A DNA stretch of 64,000 nucleotides from Enoplolaimus lenunculus (lineage: Eukaryota; Nematoda; Enoplea; Enoplida; Thoracostomopsidae). The notes beneath the pieces were generated by a model that was not told the DNA's origin, did not search any database, and was given only the letters and a program-made list of their open reading frames with translations. The stretch's first letter is position 1. The number at the start of each line of letters is the position of its first letter. The stretch is from positions 62,001 to 126,000 of the forward strand of contig JASANG010001027.1 in NCBI GenBank assembly GCA_030248215.1. The letters run 5' to 3'. Of this stretch, positions 12,779-25,500 are shown piece after piece. Both the position numbers and the translations under genes were made by a program.

Positions 12779-13544
12779 ATGTCAATCGATTCAAAAGTAT
12801 TCGTTTCACGCCCAGGAGTCGGCGTATTCCTCCCGGACGCTTCGGACCAACTCAACCACCCCCGTTTAAACCAACAACTGTCTGCAAAGCAGCGTCGTAA
12901 AACATGCGATCCTCCACTCAAAAAATTGAGTAAATTTCGAAATTTATTTTCAAAATCAAACACCGCTGGTCAAAATACATCAAAACGCTCGATATCTGAA
13001 GACAGTCTGTATTTTCCGTTACCCCAATGCCCGTCAGGCACATCGTCGCCTTCGAATGGCCAGCTGGTTCTCGCGAGGACCAACTCAATGTACTACGGCG
13101 GTATGTACACGGTTGAGTGTGAAAAATGTAGCCGAAAAAGTAGACACCGGTCCAAATCCACAGCTAACAGCTCGTCGTCTGTGCTCCGAAAATTATCGGA
13201 CAGTTTCGCGTTTCGTCGTAAAACCGCATCGACTGCTACTTGCAACGGATATTTATTAGACAGCGCTCGCTACAATTTTACTACTTGCAGTCATGGCTGC
13301 CCGTCGCCTAGCACTTCTGCGTTTAGTCTAGCAACGCTGTCTAGACGAGCGACCGTTAACGCTACTTTGCCCGTTCATTCGACAGGATTGCGAAAACGTT
13401 TATCTCACCGGTCGACGCTAAGCGATTCTACTGCGGCGATTGCTGCTAATTTTGTGTCAAATGCACATTTGTTAATGCGCGAAATGGCTGTTATTTCACA
13501 GTCGCTTAATGATCCAGCGGCAATGCGAAAAGATTTGGGGGTTG
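12779..13544 (+). CDS. Phosphatase gene, exon 1: Ser/Arg-rich N-terminal region
   Basis: It encodes about 255 residues rich in Ser, Arg, Lys and Thr, with many RRKT/RKSRHRS-type basic patches and Ser runs, and ends in HLLMREMAVISQSLNDPAAM and RKDLG. Its donor is GTTG followed by GTGAGT (phase 1), which matches the next acceptor. In a receptor phosphatase this would be the cytoplasmic juxtamembrane region. The membrane-spanning and extracellular exons are not in the preceding 12.7 kb in any form I can recognise, so the protein is either cytosolic or the ectodomain exons lie outside the window. Open sequence downstream of 13545 reads into a MITE and is not coding. Confidence 0.7.
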
Positions 13545-16500
13545 GTGAGTTTTTGGGTGACAGTTTTAAGGTGGCATTATACCTGTCGTGTTCTGCCGTC
13601 CATCGCCGCGCCCTTCACTGCGCTGTATCGCGGGCAAGCAATTCGCCTGCAATACCGCTCAATGACAGACGGGGGGGACGGGACGGATCGCGGCGGACGA
13701 CACAGATGGACGTTACGGACGCGGACGAACAGCGCCGAATGATATTAATATTGGCGAAGTGTAGTGTCACCTTTATACTGGTGAAACCACATACATACGG
13801 TACAAATCTATGTCACTGAATTAAAATATACACTGTGGAAATGTGGTCTGCATTGGCCGTTGAAGAATTAATTGTGTCAAATGCCCATATTCACAACTAC
13901 TATAACACCTATCACCAGTTAGTAATAGGTTTTCAAACTGAACGAACTGTTGCAATTGCAGATGTCAAAATTTGCACAGAAATAGAAATGATCGAATGCA
14001 ACAAATTTGATTAATTTCTCGAAACCTCACCATTCCCTGGTTCGAAAGTTACAAGACCTATCCCCAATTGGTAATAGGTGCTACACACTTTTGAGAATAC
14101 GGGCTTATATTTTCAACTGTGTATAGCGCCTATTGCCTATTGTTGCATAGCTTATTCTCAACCACTGAATTATATCCTTTGAAATTTTAAATTGTTCAAC
14201 GTACAGCTCGCTCATAAAAGGGTATTAATGTCGGGTTGTTTCATCTGTCCTAAATAACCTATTTGAAATCCTATCAATAACTAAATAGAACTATTACTGC
14301 CGATAGACAATATACCTTCTATCGTTTGGGCCCATGTAAAGATCAGGGGCGGAACATTTTTCTGTAGGACTGCTATACAGTAAGCTAAATCTTTAGACTA
14401 TTTTTTGCTTGGCTTACGCTTCGGCTTAGGCTTAGGTTTGGGAATATGCTCATTCTTACGCTTAGGCTTAGGCTGAGACTTAGGCTTAGGCTTAGGTATG
14501 TGCTTATAATACTGTTCCGCCCCTGTTCTTTACATTGGCCCTATAGTTTGTAAGTACCATTGACATTTGTGTTATGATAAGTGGACTTAATGATTTTTGT
14601 TTTAATAAGGTTAAATATTTAAAAAAATTTCGGAAATACTACTTTTGAACACAAAGTAACAATTTTAGCTTACATCTCAAGCATAAATCCAAAACATTTA
14701 ACTTCTGTGGTTATTTCCTCATGTTACGACTGAATTCATATCCTAGTTTCTTAGCACCAATGCAAGACCGCAAGCAGCCAGCCCAATAGCTCCATTGAAG
14801 GGCACACCAACGAGGAATCCACATTCCTAAAACAACCTAACAATGTTTTTACAAAAAATTTGAAAAATATTTTAATCATCGCAAAAAGCCCCCACCCCGG
14901 AATTTTGGGAAGCCCACCCTAGCCTGCTCCGGCACTGCACAAATGTAGGGTCATAAAAACGTGCAATAATCCAGTAACGGATCAAAGGGTGTGGATGGTG
15001 AACCGCTGTTATTCCGTTAAACATGACTCAAAATATTTGAATTTTTAAATTATTAATACTTGTTTGAATTTGTGAATTTCAGTGGAAGAAGAAAAAGCAA
15101 TGCTTCAAGCTCCGTTATATCCGATCGAAGTTTCAAAGTTTGTTCAATATGTTCAAGAGCGTAAACGAAAACGGATTTTGTTTCGTGGCGAATTTCTAGT
15201 AAGCAGTTTGAACGATTGTTAACGACAATCAAAAGTGCATATCTTGGTCCTAGACAAGAGTGTGCAACGGGGTACATTTTGTGTAGAAAAGAATGAAACT
15301 CAGCGTGCGTGGCGCTGTTGCCGACCCTCATTTTTCTGATCATCGGTCAAGCTTCCTGAAGTGAACAATATGAACCGTGAGATCTCGGACTGGGGCGTAA
15401 TATTCGTGCCTCTCACGGTATTCGTAACGAAAAACTGTTTGTTCATAATTTTTGGCCCATGTAAACATCAGGGGCGGAACGTTTGTCTATGGGACTGCAA
15501 CAGAGTAAGCTTAACCTTTAGACTATTTTTGCTTGGCTTATGCTTAGGCTTAGGCTTAGGTTTAGGAGTATGCTCATTATTACGCTTAGGCTTCGGCTTA
15601 GTCTTAGGCTAAGGAATATGCTTATAATACTGCCGCCCCTGTTCTTTACATTGGCGATGTTTTTTATATTTTTCAAAAAATAAGCTATTTACGAGAAAGT
15701 TACATATAAATGCTGTATATCTTTGTAAAAAATTTTAGTATTGATGATAGCTGTAGCATGTATTCTCTAATGTGTGCCGCACCTATCACCACGCTTTTTT
15801 CAAATAGCTGCATTGTTACAGCTACGGAACGGAAAACATTCATTGCCAATAGGGCAAACAAATGCGACAAATCTTCTTTAAAGTCGAGCTTTACCACCGC
15901 TCGTTCGCTGATTAAAAAGGTATAAGGTCTATCATCAACTGGTAATAGATGCTATTGAAGCTATACGCTCATTTGAGAATACGGGCAACTATCTTTATTT
16001 CTATTAAGCGTTTTTGGTTGTACACTTCCTTCACATTTAAAGTTAAAATTTAGACTCAAACTTAATCTTAGTAAAAAGCATAGGCTTAAGTTTAGGCTCA
16101 AGAATTAAGCATTTTCCAAAACCTAAGTCTAAGCACAAGTCTGAGATGGCGTGTGAAAGAATGAGTAAGTCAGACCGTCGTCAGCTCACACTGCTTGGCA
16201 GGCTAAATTTATTCAGGAGGGGAATTCAAAGGTTTTCAATGATTTATAAGCAAGGTTGAAAATTTTCTAGGCGTACCAAAATTATTACAGGAGGGCTGTG
16301 CCCTCCTGCTGCCTTGATTACAGATCCGGTGTAGGTACAAGAGTCGGTATTGCTAATACAAGCCTACTTGCACTGTTAAGTAATGCTTTTAAAGGCAGTC
16401 AAAAAATCGCTGGTCGATCATCCGATGGAGTTTGCGTTGAAAATTGCGAATAAAAACAAAAATTCATACCCAGAAGTGCTTCCGTACGACTATAATCGTG

Positions 16501-19500
16501 TTGTTCTTGAGCCAATCCGTCGCATTCCAGACTCGCATTATATCAACGCGAGTTATATTGATGTAAGTCAAATTGAAAAAAAAAGATTGAAAATAGCACA
16601 CGCGCATGTTAATTCGTGCAAGAGAATGTATCAATTGTGATCACATTCGAGCACTTACATATGCTTAATGATAAAACAATTCATGAACTCCTCAAGCTCG
16701 TATTCACACGTGCAAATTTTCACAGCGAGATTGCAATTTTAAAACATCCGGTTGCAATTTGCACGAGCAAATTTTCACAGACACAACTCGCAGGTGCAAG
16801 TTTTGTAATGAATTAACGAACAAAACTTGTACGTCCAAGTTGCAGTTGCGAGTTCTCGCTGCAAAAACTTGCACCGGCAAAATTGACTAAATAGCTAACA
16901 TTTATATACAAAAAATGTTTGGTGCGTTTGTCACCAAACAACCAATCACGATCGTCCAGCAAAAATCCGCCTATTGTTCTAATGACTCCATAGTGTTGAT
17001 TTGAAATGTTTCTCATGAATGACGATGCCCGATATCCATTGTGAAAAAAGGTTGCCACCGAATCGAACGAGAAGCCAAAACCAGTTTTAGTACTAAATAT
17101 TCAGGGACAATTTTGGTTTTGATCCGCGTTTAGGAATCCCGGTTCCGTCTAAGCTCTGTCTGCGAATGACTGAAATAATTCTAGCATAAACATCAAAGTT
17201 ACCTTCAGTCTCCGCAATTAAATCAGACTAAAACAAGCTCTATACTTTTTGATAATTTTGATGCCTCGCAGTGCCGGATACCGGCGTACGGACAACTTTG
17301 TAAGCGGAAATTTTTTAGTTGTAGCACGGTACCGTACGACTTTCTACGGCGTCCCACCTGTGTTATATAAGGTCTGTTTGTCGAAAATGAATAGCCGAAA
17401 GTGAAGACGTTTAAGCTGTTTATAAGCCAGCATTTAGCGTGCATATTAATCGAATATTGTTTAACATTTCCTCTATGAGGTTGTATCATTTCAGAGTTTT
17501 TACCGCCCCAAGGCGTACATAGTGACGCAAGGATGCAAATCACCGCAAAATTGTGTCGATTTTTGGCGAATGACATGGGAACAAGACTCAAACTGCATTG
17601 TTATGTTGACTAAAATTTTCGATTTCATGAAAGTAAGCGAACTTTTATTTTTTGTGTCGGGCGTATTCTTTAGTTTCTTCTATGAATGGTGGTTTGGACC
17701 AATATATAGGACAGGGCAGTTACAGTAGTATGAGCATATGCGTAAGCCTAAGCCTAAGCCTAAGCATATGCCTAAGCATAAGCCTAAGCATACGCCTAAG
17801 CCTAAGTCGAAGTCTAAGCGTAACAATGAACTTATACCTAAAGCCTAAGCCTAAACAAAAAAATAAGTCTAAAGTTTAAACTCACTCTATTGCAGTCCCG
17901 CAGAAAAACGTTCCGCGCGTGATCTTTATATGGGCAGCGATTTACAATATTATTTGTTTAATATTTTGAAAACTACATGCTAAAAGTTGATAGAATTAAG
18001 TGGGGGTGTTGTTGTTGTTGTTGCTGTTGTTGTTGTTAATTTTACAATGTAGGGTGAGCTTGCATCCGGATCAAAGCAGCATACCTTTAACCACAAAATT
18101 ACGTATAACAATTTGAATTTTAAGGTGATGTGTATCCAATATTTTCCTAACGAACGTGAAACGTATGGCGAAATTACTGTTGAAGTTGTTCGCCAACAGA
18201 CTTACTCGGCGTTTGTGTTACGTTTGCTCAAACTTACAAAGGTATCCATTTCATATCAAGGAACTATGTTTCGGACAGCTTTAAAGTCATCCGGCACCGA
18301 TCATTTACCGACGGTCACACCTCATGGCGGACCCGTAGCCAGGACAGGTGGATGGGCAGGAAGGCTAAGCACCTGATCCCCAGTCAGGGCGCGGCTGAAA
18401 TTGCTACTTAATACTTTTTGGTCTAATTTTGCATTGGACACTTTAGTTTGGTTTAGGAATATAGCGGAGGAGTCAAAAAATGTTGTTCTTTCGATTGTAT
18501 TGGCAAAATTTTTTACCACCAAAATTATTTTTCAATCTCGCATTAGGTTGTGTTGTTAATATACTGTTGGTAAATTTGTTCCTGTAGACTAATTTTTTTG
18601 CTTGGTTTAGGCTTAGGCTTTAGGCTTAGGCTTAGGAATATGCTCATTTTTACGCTTTGGCTTAGGATAAGGCTTAGGCTTAGTGCTTAGGAATATACTT
18701 ATAATACTGTTCCGTCCCTGTTCTTTACATTGGCCCGGCGCTTTGAAAACCTTCCGTTTTTGTTTTTTACGGATTGGACTATCGTCATCGCGCGCCCCGG
18801 ACGCTGTTTCGCGGCATCCGGAATTAATTTGTTTATTAAAAACTGTCACACGCCGCCATATGGATTTTTGCTTTATATTTTTGTTATCAACGCATAGCAG
18901 CGCGCCGCAGCGTCCGGCGGCAGCGTACAACACACGCAAACGTAGCGGAATCGTAAACAGTAGTGCTGGTATGAAAACAATTATCAGTCAAAAATTTGAA
19001 TTTATTTTCAGGCAAGACGCAGAGGAGAATCAAGGCATGTGATGCATTTCCACTACACAGAATGGGAGCTCAACGGATTCCCGTATATCAGTTCGTTTTT
19101 AGAATTCCGACGTCGAATTCGTGTGTATTTAGACGAAACTCCATCGAAAGGGCCAGTAATTGTACACGGCAGGTGAGAGTTGATGCATTGAAATTTCTAT
19201 TTTGAACTGGAAGTCGATACCAACACTTGAAATCAGTGGTTCAATTTGAAACTGATGAACCGTCTCATGGGTTGTGAACATTTCGTGGGCCGTGTAACGC
19301 GTACGATTGTATGAGAACACAGTAAGGGTGACGTTATGCTTGTGATGACGTACGGCGCCGTTCGTCACCATACGTCACACCACATATCTAAACGAGTCTA
19401 CAAGCATTTGTGTACACACATGCATACTAACGGATCCAGAGGGCGGGGCGGAGGGAGCGTACGCCCTCCGTCAGAATTTTTTATTATAAAATGATAAGGT

Positions 19501-22500
19501 TCCTACCGTACAAATTTTGCGTTTCATAACATTTGCAAACACACCCCCCTCGTCAGAAAATTTTGGATCCACCTCTGCACATGAATTGGCCACACCAGAG
19601 TCTCTCAGTCGTAAGGAGTACCAATTTAACAAGTAAATCTAAAACAGTCTCTTCCGCGAGCAAATTCGGCGTAGAAAGAACCGTCATCTATGAACTACAA
19701 CTGCGCAATTTTTCAACTAAAATCACCAAAGTTCAGCGCGGACAGCAATTGAAAATTCTCAGCTGCAGAGTATGCCCATACGATGAGCCATTTATGGTTC
19801 CGGACCGGTCTAAACTAAGCTATGGCTGCGCCGACCCTGGGTGCTACACACATTTGAGAATACGGGTCTTGTTTATCAACTGTTAATTGGCTTACGAAGT
19901 CAAATTTTTGAATTTAATAAATACTCAATGTTTTTCTAGCAACGGAAGCGTTCGTTCTGGTGTATTTCTGGCAATTGACGCTAATCTCGAATTATGCCAC
20001 GAAGAGAACATCATCGACGTGTTTGGCTACTGCAAAACTTTAGTCAACGCAAGAAATTTTTTAGTCAACGAATTAGTAAGAACTTAAAATGTGAACGTCG
20101 TATAACGAATAACTGAATCGTTGCTGATTTGTTGATCAACAGTGTCTTAATTCTGTTTCTGAGCCTATCCATATTTCTATAAGCCTAAGCCTAAGCATAA
20201 TAATCAATAAATCTACAATATGTCGCTCGACAATGTGTTTATCCTATTCCGGAGTCTGGCCATAATTTTAAGCCCAATCCTAAGCCAAAGTATAAAAAAT
20301 AAATGTACGACTATTGGTTGCCCGACAGTGTCAGAATCCTGTTCCTACACTGTAAAAATGGTGAGTCAAATTAACTCTCTCCGAAATAGGCTTTTCCCGA
20401 CTACACAAACTGAGTCACATTCGACTCACTAAGCGATTCTTTGAAACGAATTTGACTCTAGCGGAGTCGAATTTTTGACTCAGTTTGTGTAGTCAGGAAA
20501 AACCTATTTCGGAGAGAGTGAATTTCTCACAATTTTTTGCAGTGTAAGCCTTAACATAAAAGCGTAATCCTAAATGTTAACACATCAAATAATGGGCGAC
20601 AAAGTGTCAAGTCGGCAAGATTTCGGAATTCAAGTTGTTGGTCGAGTGCTATATTATCAACGATAAATACGCAAAAATACGTCCGTGTATAATTTTTGAA
20701 TGTCGATTTCAAATTTGGACGAACATGACCTTCTTGATCAACCAATCAAAATTCATTTAGCCTATCACTGAAAAAAATCGGTCTTAGAAGTTATAAACTT
20801 TACAATACAACAAGATTCTTCGTACAAAAATTTTCTATTCGTTTCCCAGTGTGTTTGCCTTCGATTGGACTGTTTCCAATAATTAACTTGGACCAATTTT
20901 TAAAATAAACCAAATTGTTTCAGGACTCGTACATTTATATGTACGACGTGTTGCTCGAAGCAGTTGTCTGTGATATACCGCCATTTCCTGTTCGAGAGCT
21001 TCAGACTCGAGTCGTGTCGTATATGGGCCACTTGACCGATGACGAAGGAACTCTGACTGCTGATAACGAGTATTCGCGCGAGTATAAAGTTAGTCGAACG
21101 CTGTTGTTAGCTTCTGTACTGCATGAATATTTTCTGTTTCGGTTGAGCTTTCAATTCAATCTTGCATTGAAATTTAGAACTTACAGTTGAAACGCGTTAG
21201 CCATTGTACGCTTCTAACGAAACATTTTACACAACAGTTGCTCATAAATGCTAATTGCTCAAAGGGAATGCAGTTGCAGGCTTGGCTGATGAACTCCACC
21301 CCCTAAAATTGTTTAAAATACGTTCTGTTTAGCGCAGCTTTCATTGCTTACAACGAGTACTGGCCTACGTGATTGCGTATTGGCAACCTTAGATATATTT
21401 CAGTAGTTTTCTTTAGTTTGACTTGGCATAAGTTACGAGCGAGAAGCTATTCGTAATTTTTTGACACATATTGAAACACAAACTGATTCGGATTGGGGGT
21501 CGCGGGCCGCCACCCCGTCCGTCTCGGTACGCTGCCCAAAATTGTATGTGGGGCGTTTCAGTTTTAATAATATAGATGGATAAATTGAGTTTTACTGCCA
21601 AGATTTGACATTAACGTATATTTAAGTCGATTAGTGTTTGGTACACTGTAAACCGACATTTGCATTTTGAAACATATGTTAGTTTATTATCACAAGCCTA
21701 TAGTTGGTATCGTAGATTGCAATTCGCTGCATTAAAAGATTTGGAATTTTTAGCTCACAAACGGCGGGTTCTCATACCCGAGTAGCGTTCATTCACAAAT
21801 ATGCCCAGCTATTGTGCCCTAGCTTTACTCTTGAAAACGAGTATATGTTCCCGTGATTCGCTCGGAAACCGCGCGAAATTTAATTTTTACACCGAACTTT
21901 CGTATTCAATGCTGTGTTGACAGGTGGATTCGGGGAACTGAACAATACAGGCTTGATTTCTTACACAGGTTTCAAAACGCAAACTTTGGTACTAAGATTT
22001 AGTACTAAAATTGCAACCTGGATTGTCTCATTTGCTGTCGGTCCAAATTTAGTTCACTATTGTATATCGCGCGTAGTCTCGTCAGAAACATCTGAATCCG
22101 ACGCCACTGGCAGTAATCGTTTATTAATTAATTAATTTCAGTTGCTAACTGACCTGACCCCAGCGCTAATTAATTTCAGTTGCTAACTGACCTGACCCCA
22201 GCGCTCAAAATCGGTGATTGTGCCGGAGGTCACCGATTGGAAAATCGAGGCAAAAATCGAGACGTCATGGTTGTGCCACGTAAGCGTTTCAACCTTGCCC
22301 GTAGCCAGAGGGTGAGGGCATGGAGCTCAGCACCCGTTGAACAATTTTGCCCCCCGTCTAGAAAATTTTCAATCTTGTTTGTAAGTCATCGAAATCCTTT
22401 GTATACCCCGCGTGAAGCTTTGTAACGCCCACCGAACATGTAAACTGGCTACGGACCTGGTTTCAACTCGAACGGTGTCAATTTGGTGAATATTGATTTT

Positions 22501-25500
22501 GTTCAGTTCGGACATCTTCCTTCAGAAGTTTTGCCAAAAGTTTACGGCAGCCTGGGAGTTGAACGTCACATCTCGTGCGATCAAGCCAAGTATGCTGCCA
22601 CTACGCTACATAGTCAAGTGCGGCAACTTTATATTCCAGTACCGGTGTTGTGACAAAAACCGATTTAAGGTGGCGCTATGCTTTTGATGACGTGCGGCGC
22701 TGTCTGTCACCATCCGGCGCCGATCATCAACTTCCGGCGGCGTACCGGTACCTTTAGGCACCGTACCACCACAACGCGCGTTCGTTGCCGTACGGGACAG
22801 GATAGCAATTTGCAAAATTTTTTGACGTAGATCGCCGTCCTGCACCGCACAGCGCCGCACGACAGGTACAGCGCCACCTTAAAATGCTTTGTGCCCGAAT
22901 TTGTCTTTGTAGCCAACTAAAACATCATATCGGCCCTGAAAAATTTTTGTAAAATATGGATCAATTTCAGCTGATAACTCTCGACCATACTTGAATACAC
23001 TGCATGGCGAAAGCAAAGACTACACGTATATCAACGCGGTGTACTGTGACGTAAGTTCTAAACACCCCCATGACGCATGTCGTACTAAAACCTCTAGAAG
23101 CCTATGGGAATCTTCGCTCGTTTTAACACCTTTAAAAATGACAAAATAAAAGCGGTGTTAGCTAAGTTGCACGTCAAAATTCCTGACATCTTTTCTGTTA
23201 TCTAAAATTGTTTTTCAATTTTTCTCACGTTTCGGGATCTAAATTGTTGGACAGGTGAACCGCTTACGTCAACTTTTAAACCAAAATTTGGCTAAAGGCG
23301 ACCCATCTCGCTTTCTTAGCGCAGTTGGCGTAAGGTTAGGGATTTCTGCACGTGTGTTCAATTATCAAATTTGCCCATGTTTGTTATAGCGGCGTGCCGA
23401 TTCCGAGGCCGGTGCACTGGTGGAGTTAGACAGTAGGATGTTTAGACGTTTAGCTTTGGCGTTATGCTTTTACTCTTAGCTTTAGGTTTTGTCTTCAGTG
23501 CACAAGCCTTGTAAAAGTTAGCATGGGCTGTCAAAACTGCATATATACTATGTCATTGTGATGACATATATTTCCCTCAAAAATAAAACTATAAAACAAC
23601 ATTTTGAAGCTATTTTTCTTATTTGAACGTGGTTAAAGTCTATTTTTAGGGGTTCACCAAAAAACACGAGTGGGTCGTAACCGAATGGCCAAAGCAACAC
23701 ACAATCGATAGTTTTTGGGCGTTAATTTTTGATCACAACTGTCATACTGTAGTTTGCCTTACGAATCAGGGTCCTAACAAGGTAATTTGAGGGTTTAAGC
23801 ACTGTAAATTCCAATGAGTTGATTGATCAATTCAGCTTGCGAGTTCGTTATTTCTGAATTAATATCAGTAAATATTAATTCACGCTGAGTTGAGTTTATT
23901 CTTGCTCTGAGTTGAGTTGACTCAGGGTGAGGTAATTAATTAACCAAAATGGAACGACTCAGAATTCTGAGTTCACCAACCCAGGCTGAGTGACAACTCA
24001 TTGTGAATTAAAGTCAACTCAGTGAAATTTAAAAAAAAAAGGCTATGACCGGACACCGAAATAGGCTTTTCCGGACTACAAAAATTGAACCAAATTCGAC
24101 TCCGCCAGAGTCGAATTCGAGTCCACTGAACGACTCATTGAGTCAAATTTGACTCAGTTTGTGTAGTCCAAAAAAGCCAATTTCAGTTAGAGTCCATTTG
24201 ACTCACCATTTTTTGCAGTGTAGCCTAATGATGTGATTTTGAAAATTTTTTTGCACATTTAAAGCTTCTCGAGAATCGCTTAAATGCTATGCAAAAACAC
24301 ACTTGTTCATCAACTTAATTGTTGTGAGTTCTCGCTGCAAAAACTTGCACTTGTAAACTCTAAACTGTTTTGTTGTTAAAAAATTAACCCGCAGTTAATT
24401 TTTTATTCTAATTTTACTGCTTTTATAGTTGTATCCGCGATTCGTTCATAACAAAGGCAAAATTCACTACGGACCATTCCTTGTCGAAGTGATACAGTTT
24501 ACCGCGTATTCATATATGACATCGCATATGGTTCGTGTCATGAAACAGGTTAGATTTGCTGATTTTTAGTTTACATATTTTAGCTATTTTAGTCGGAAAA
24601 AGTTGCTATGCTTTCGTCAAAATTGAAGCTGCATGTTTTAATGTTAAGTTTCGCCGTTTTTGCTATTTTTCAAATGCAAATTTAATTCAGCCGTTGTTTA
24701 AATCGAAACGAAACGAAACCAAGCAATAATTTGTTGAATTTTTTGATGCCATTTAATAAAATGAAAGCGTCAGGTATGGCTAGGATTAACACGAATTATA
24801 GTTGAGATAAAGAAAGCTTAATATAAGTGGTTTTCGTCATTTTACAAAAACTTTAACACAAATATGTCTGAAATACAAGACATGGATTGTTTGTTTTTGA
24901 AATTTCAATCTTGTAGCGTTTGCCGTATATATTAAATATACTTGCTTTGTCATGTACGTTCAGCTAATAATAGCAAGGAAAAATTTTCCTTATGCTTGTT
25001 AGAAGCTTGTTCAGGGGCGGATCGTTTGGGGTTCACTGGGGCCGTCAACTCTTCTACGTTTTACGTAAAAAATTTCGTTAAGTGCAAACCGTAAAGATGC
25101 TTGACGTCAGACGGCAGCACCTGAGTCTCTGCCGGCCGGTAACCAAAGAGTTGGGCAGAGGGGTTTAGCCGCTCCCGTGGAAAAGTTTTGATCTCCCTAG
25201 CAAATTTTCAACCCTGCTTGTAAGTCAACGAAAACCCTTGTATGCCCTTCCTGAAAATTTTTTAGCCACCCTAGCAATGTGAACTGCAATCGAGCTGTTG
25301 TGAAGACATAAATCTCGTATGCTCGCCAATTATATAGGACTGTGACGTCGGATATAGACGTGTAAATATATTCCTATCATTCTCACGTGAAAACTTTCTG
25401 CATTTTTATTCTATACGTTTTGCGAATTGAAGTCTGTGAACTCTCTATCAGATTTATGGATCCGCTCCGGTTGTTGCAGATGATTAGCTATAATAATTAT

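Larger units (their letters stand above)
15083..21088 (+). other. D1 pseudophosphatase domain (seven exons)
   Basis: The N-terminal helix-turn-helix (PIEVSKFVQYVQERKRKR) is followed by the pTyr-loop region with KNSY in place of KNRY, then FWRMTWEQ, YFPNERETYGEI, HFHYTEWELNGFPYISSF, VIVHG joined to SNGSVRSGVFLAID, and the C-terminal helices (IIDVFGYCKTLV, IYMYDVLLEAVVC). The intron inside the signature loop (19172/19940) is phase 2 and creates the Ser after Gly. The general acid (WPD to WEL), the nucleophile (HC to HG) and both Q-loop glutamines (QTxxQY to NELDSY) are all missing, while structural residues are well kept. This is what a selected pseudoenzyme looks like, not a decaying copy. Confidence 0.85.

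Noticed and set aside
13545..13819. Extension of the first phosphatase exon frame to residue 346
   Set aside because: It reads through a consensus GTGAGT donor into a MITE; the spliced model keeps phase and homology.
17223..17591. 122-codon minus-strand frame
   Set aside because: It is antisense to the well-supported phosphatase exon at 17495-17632.
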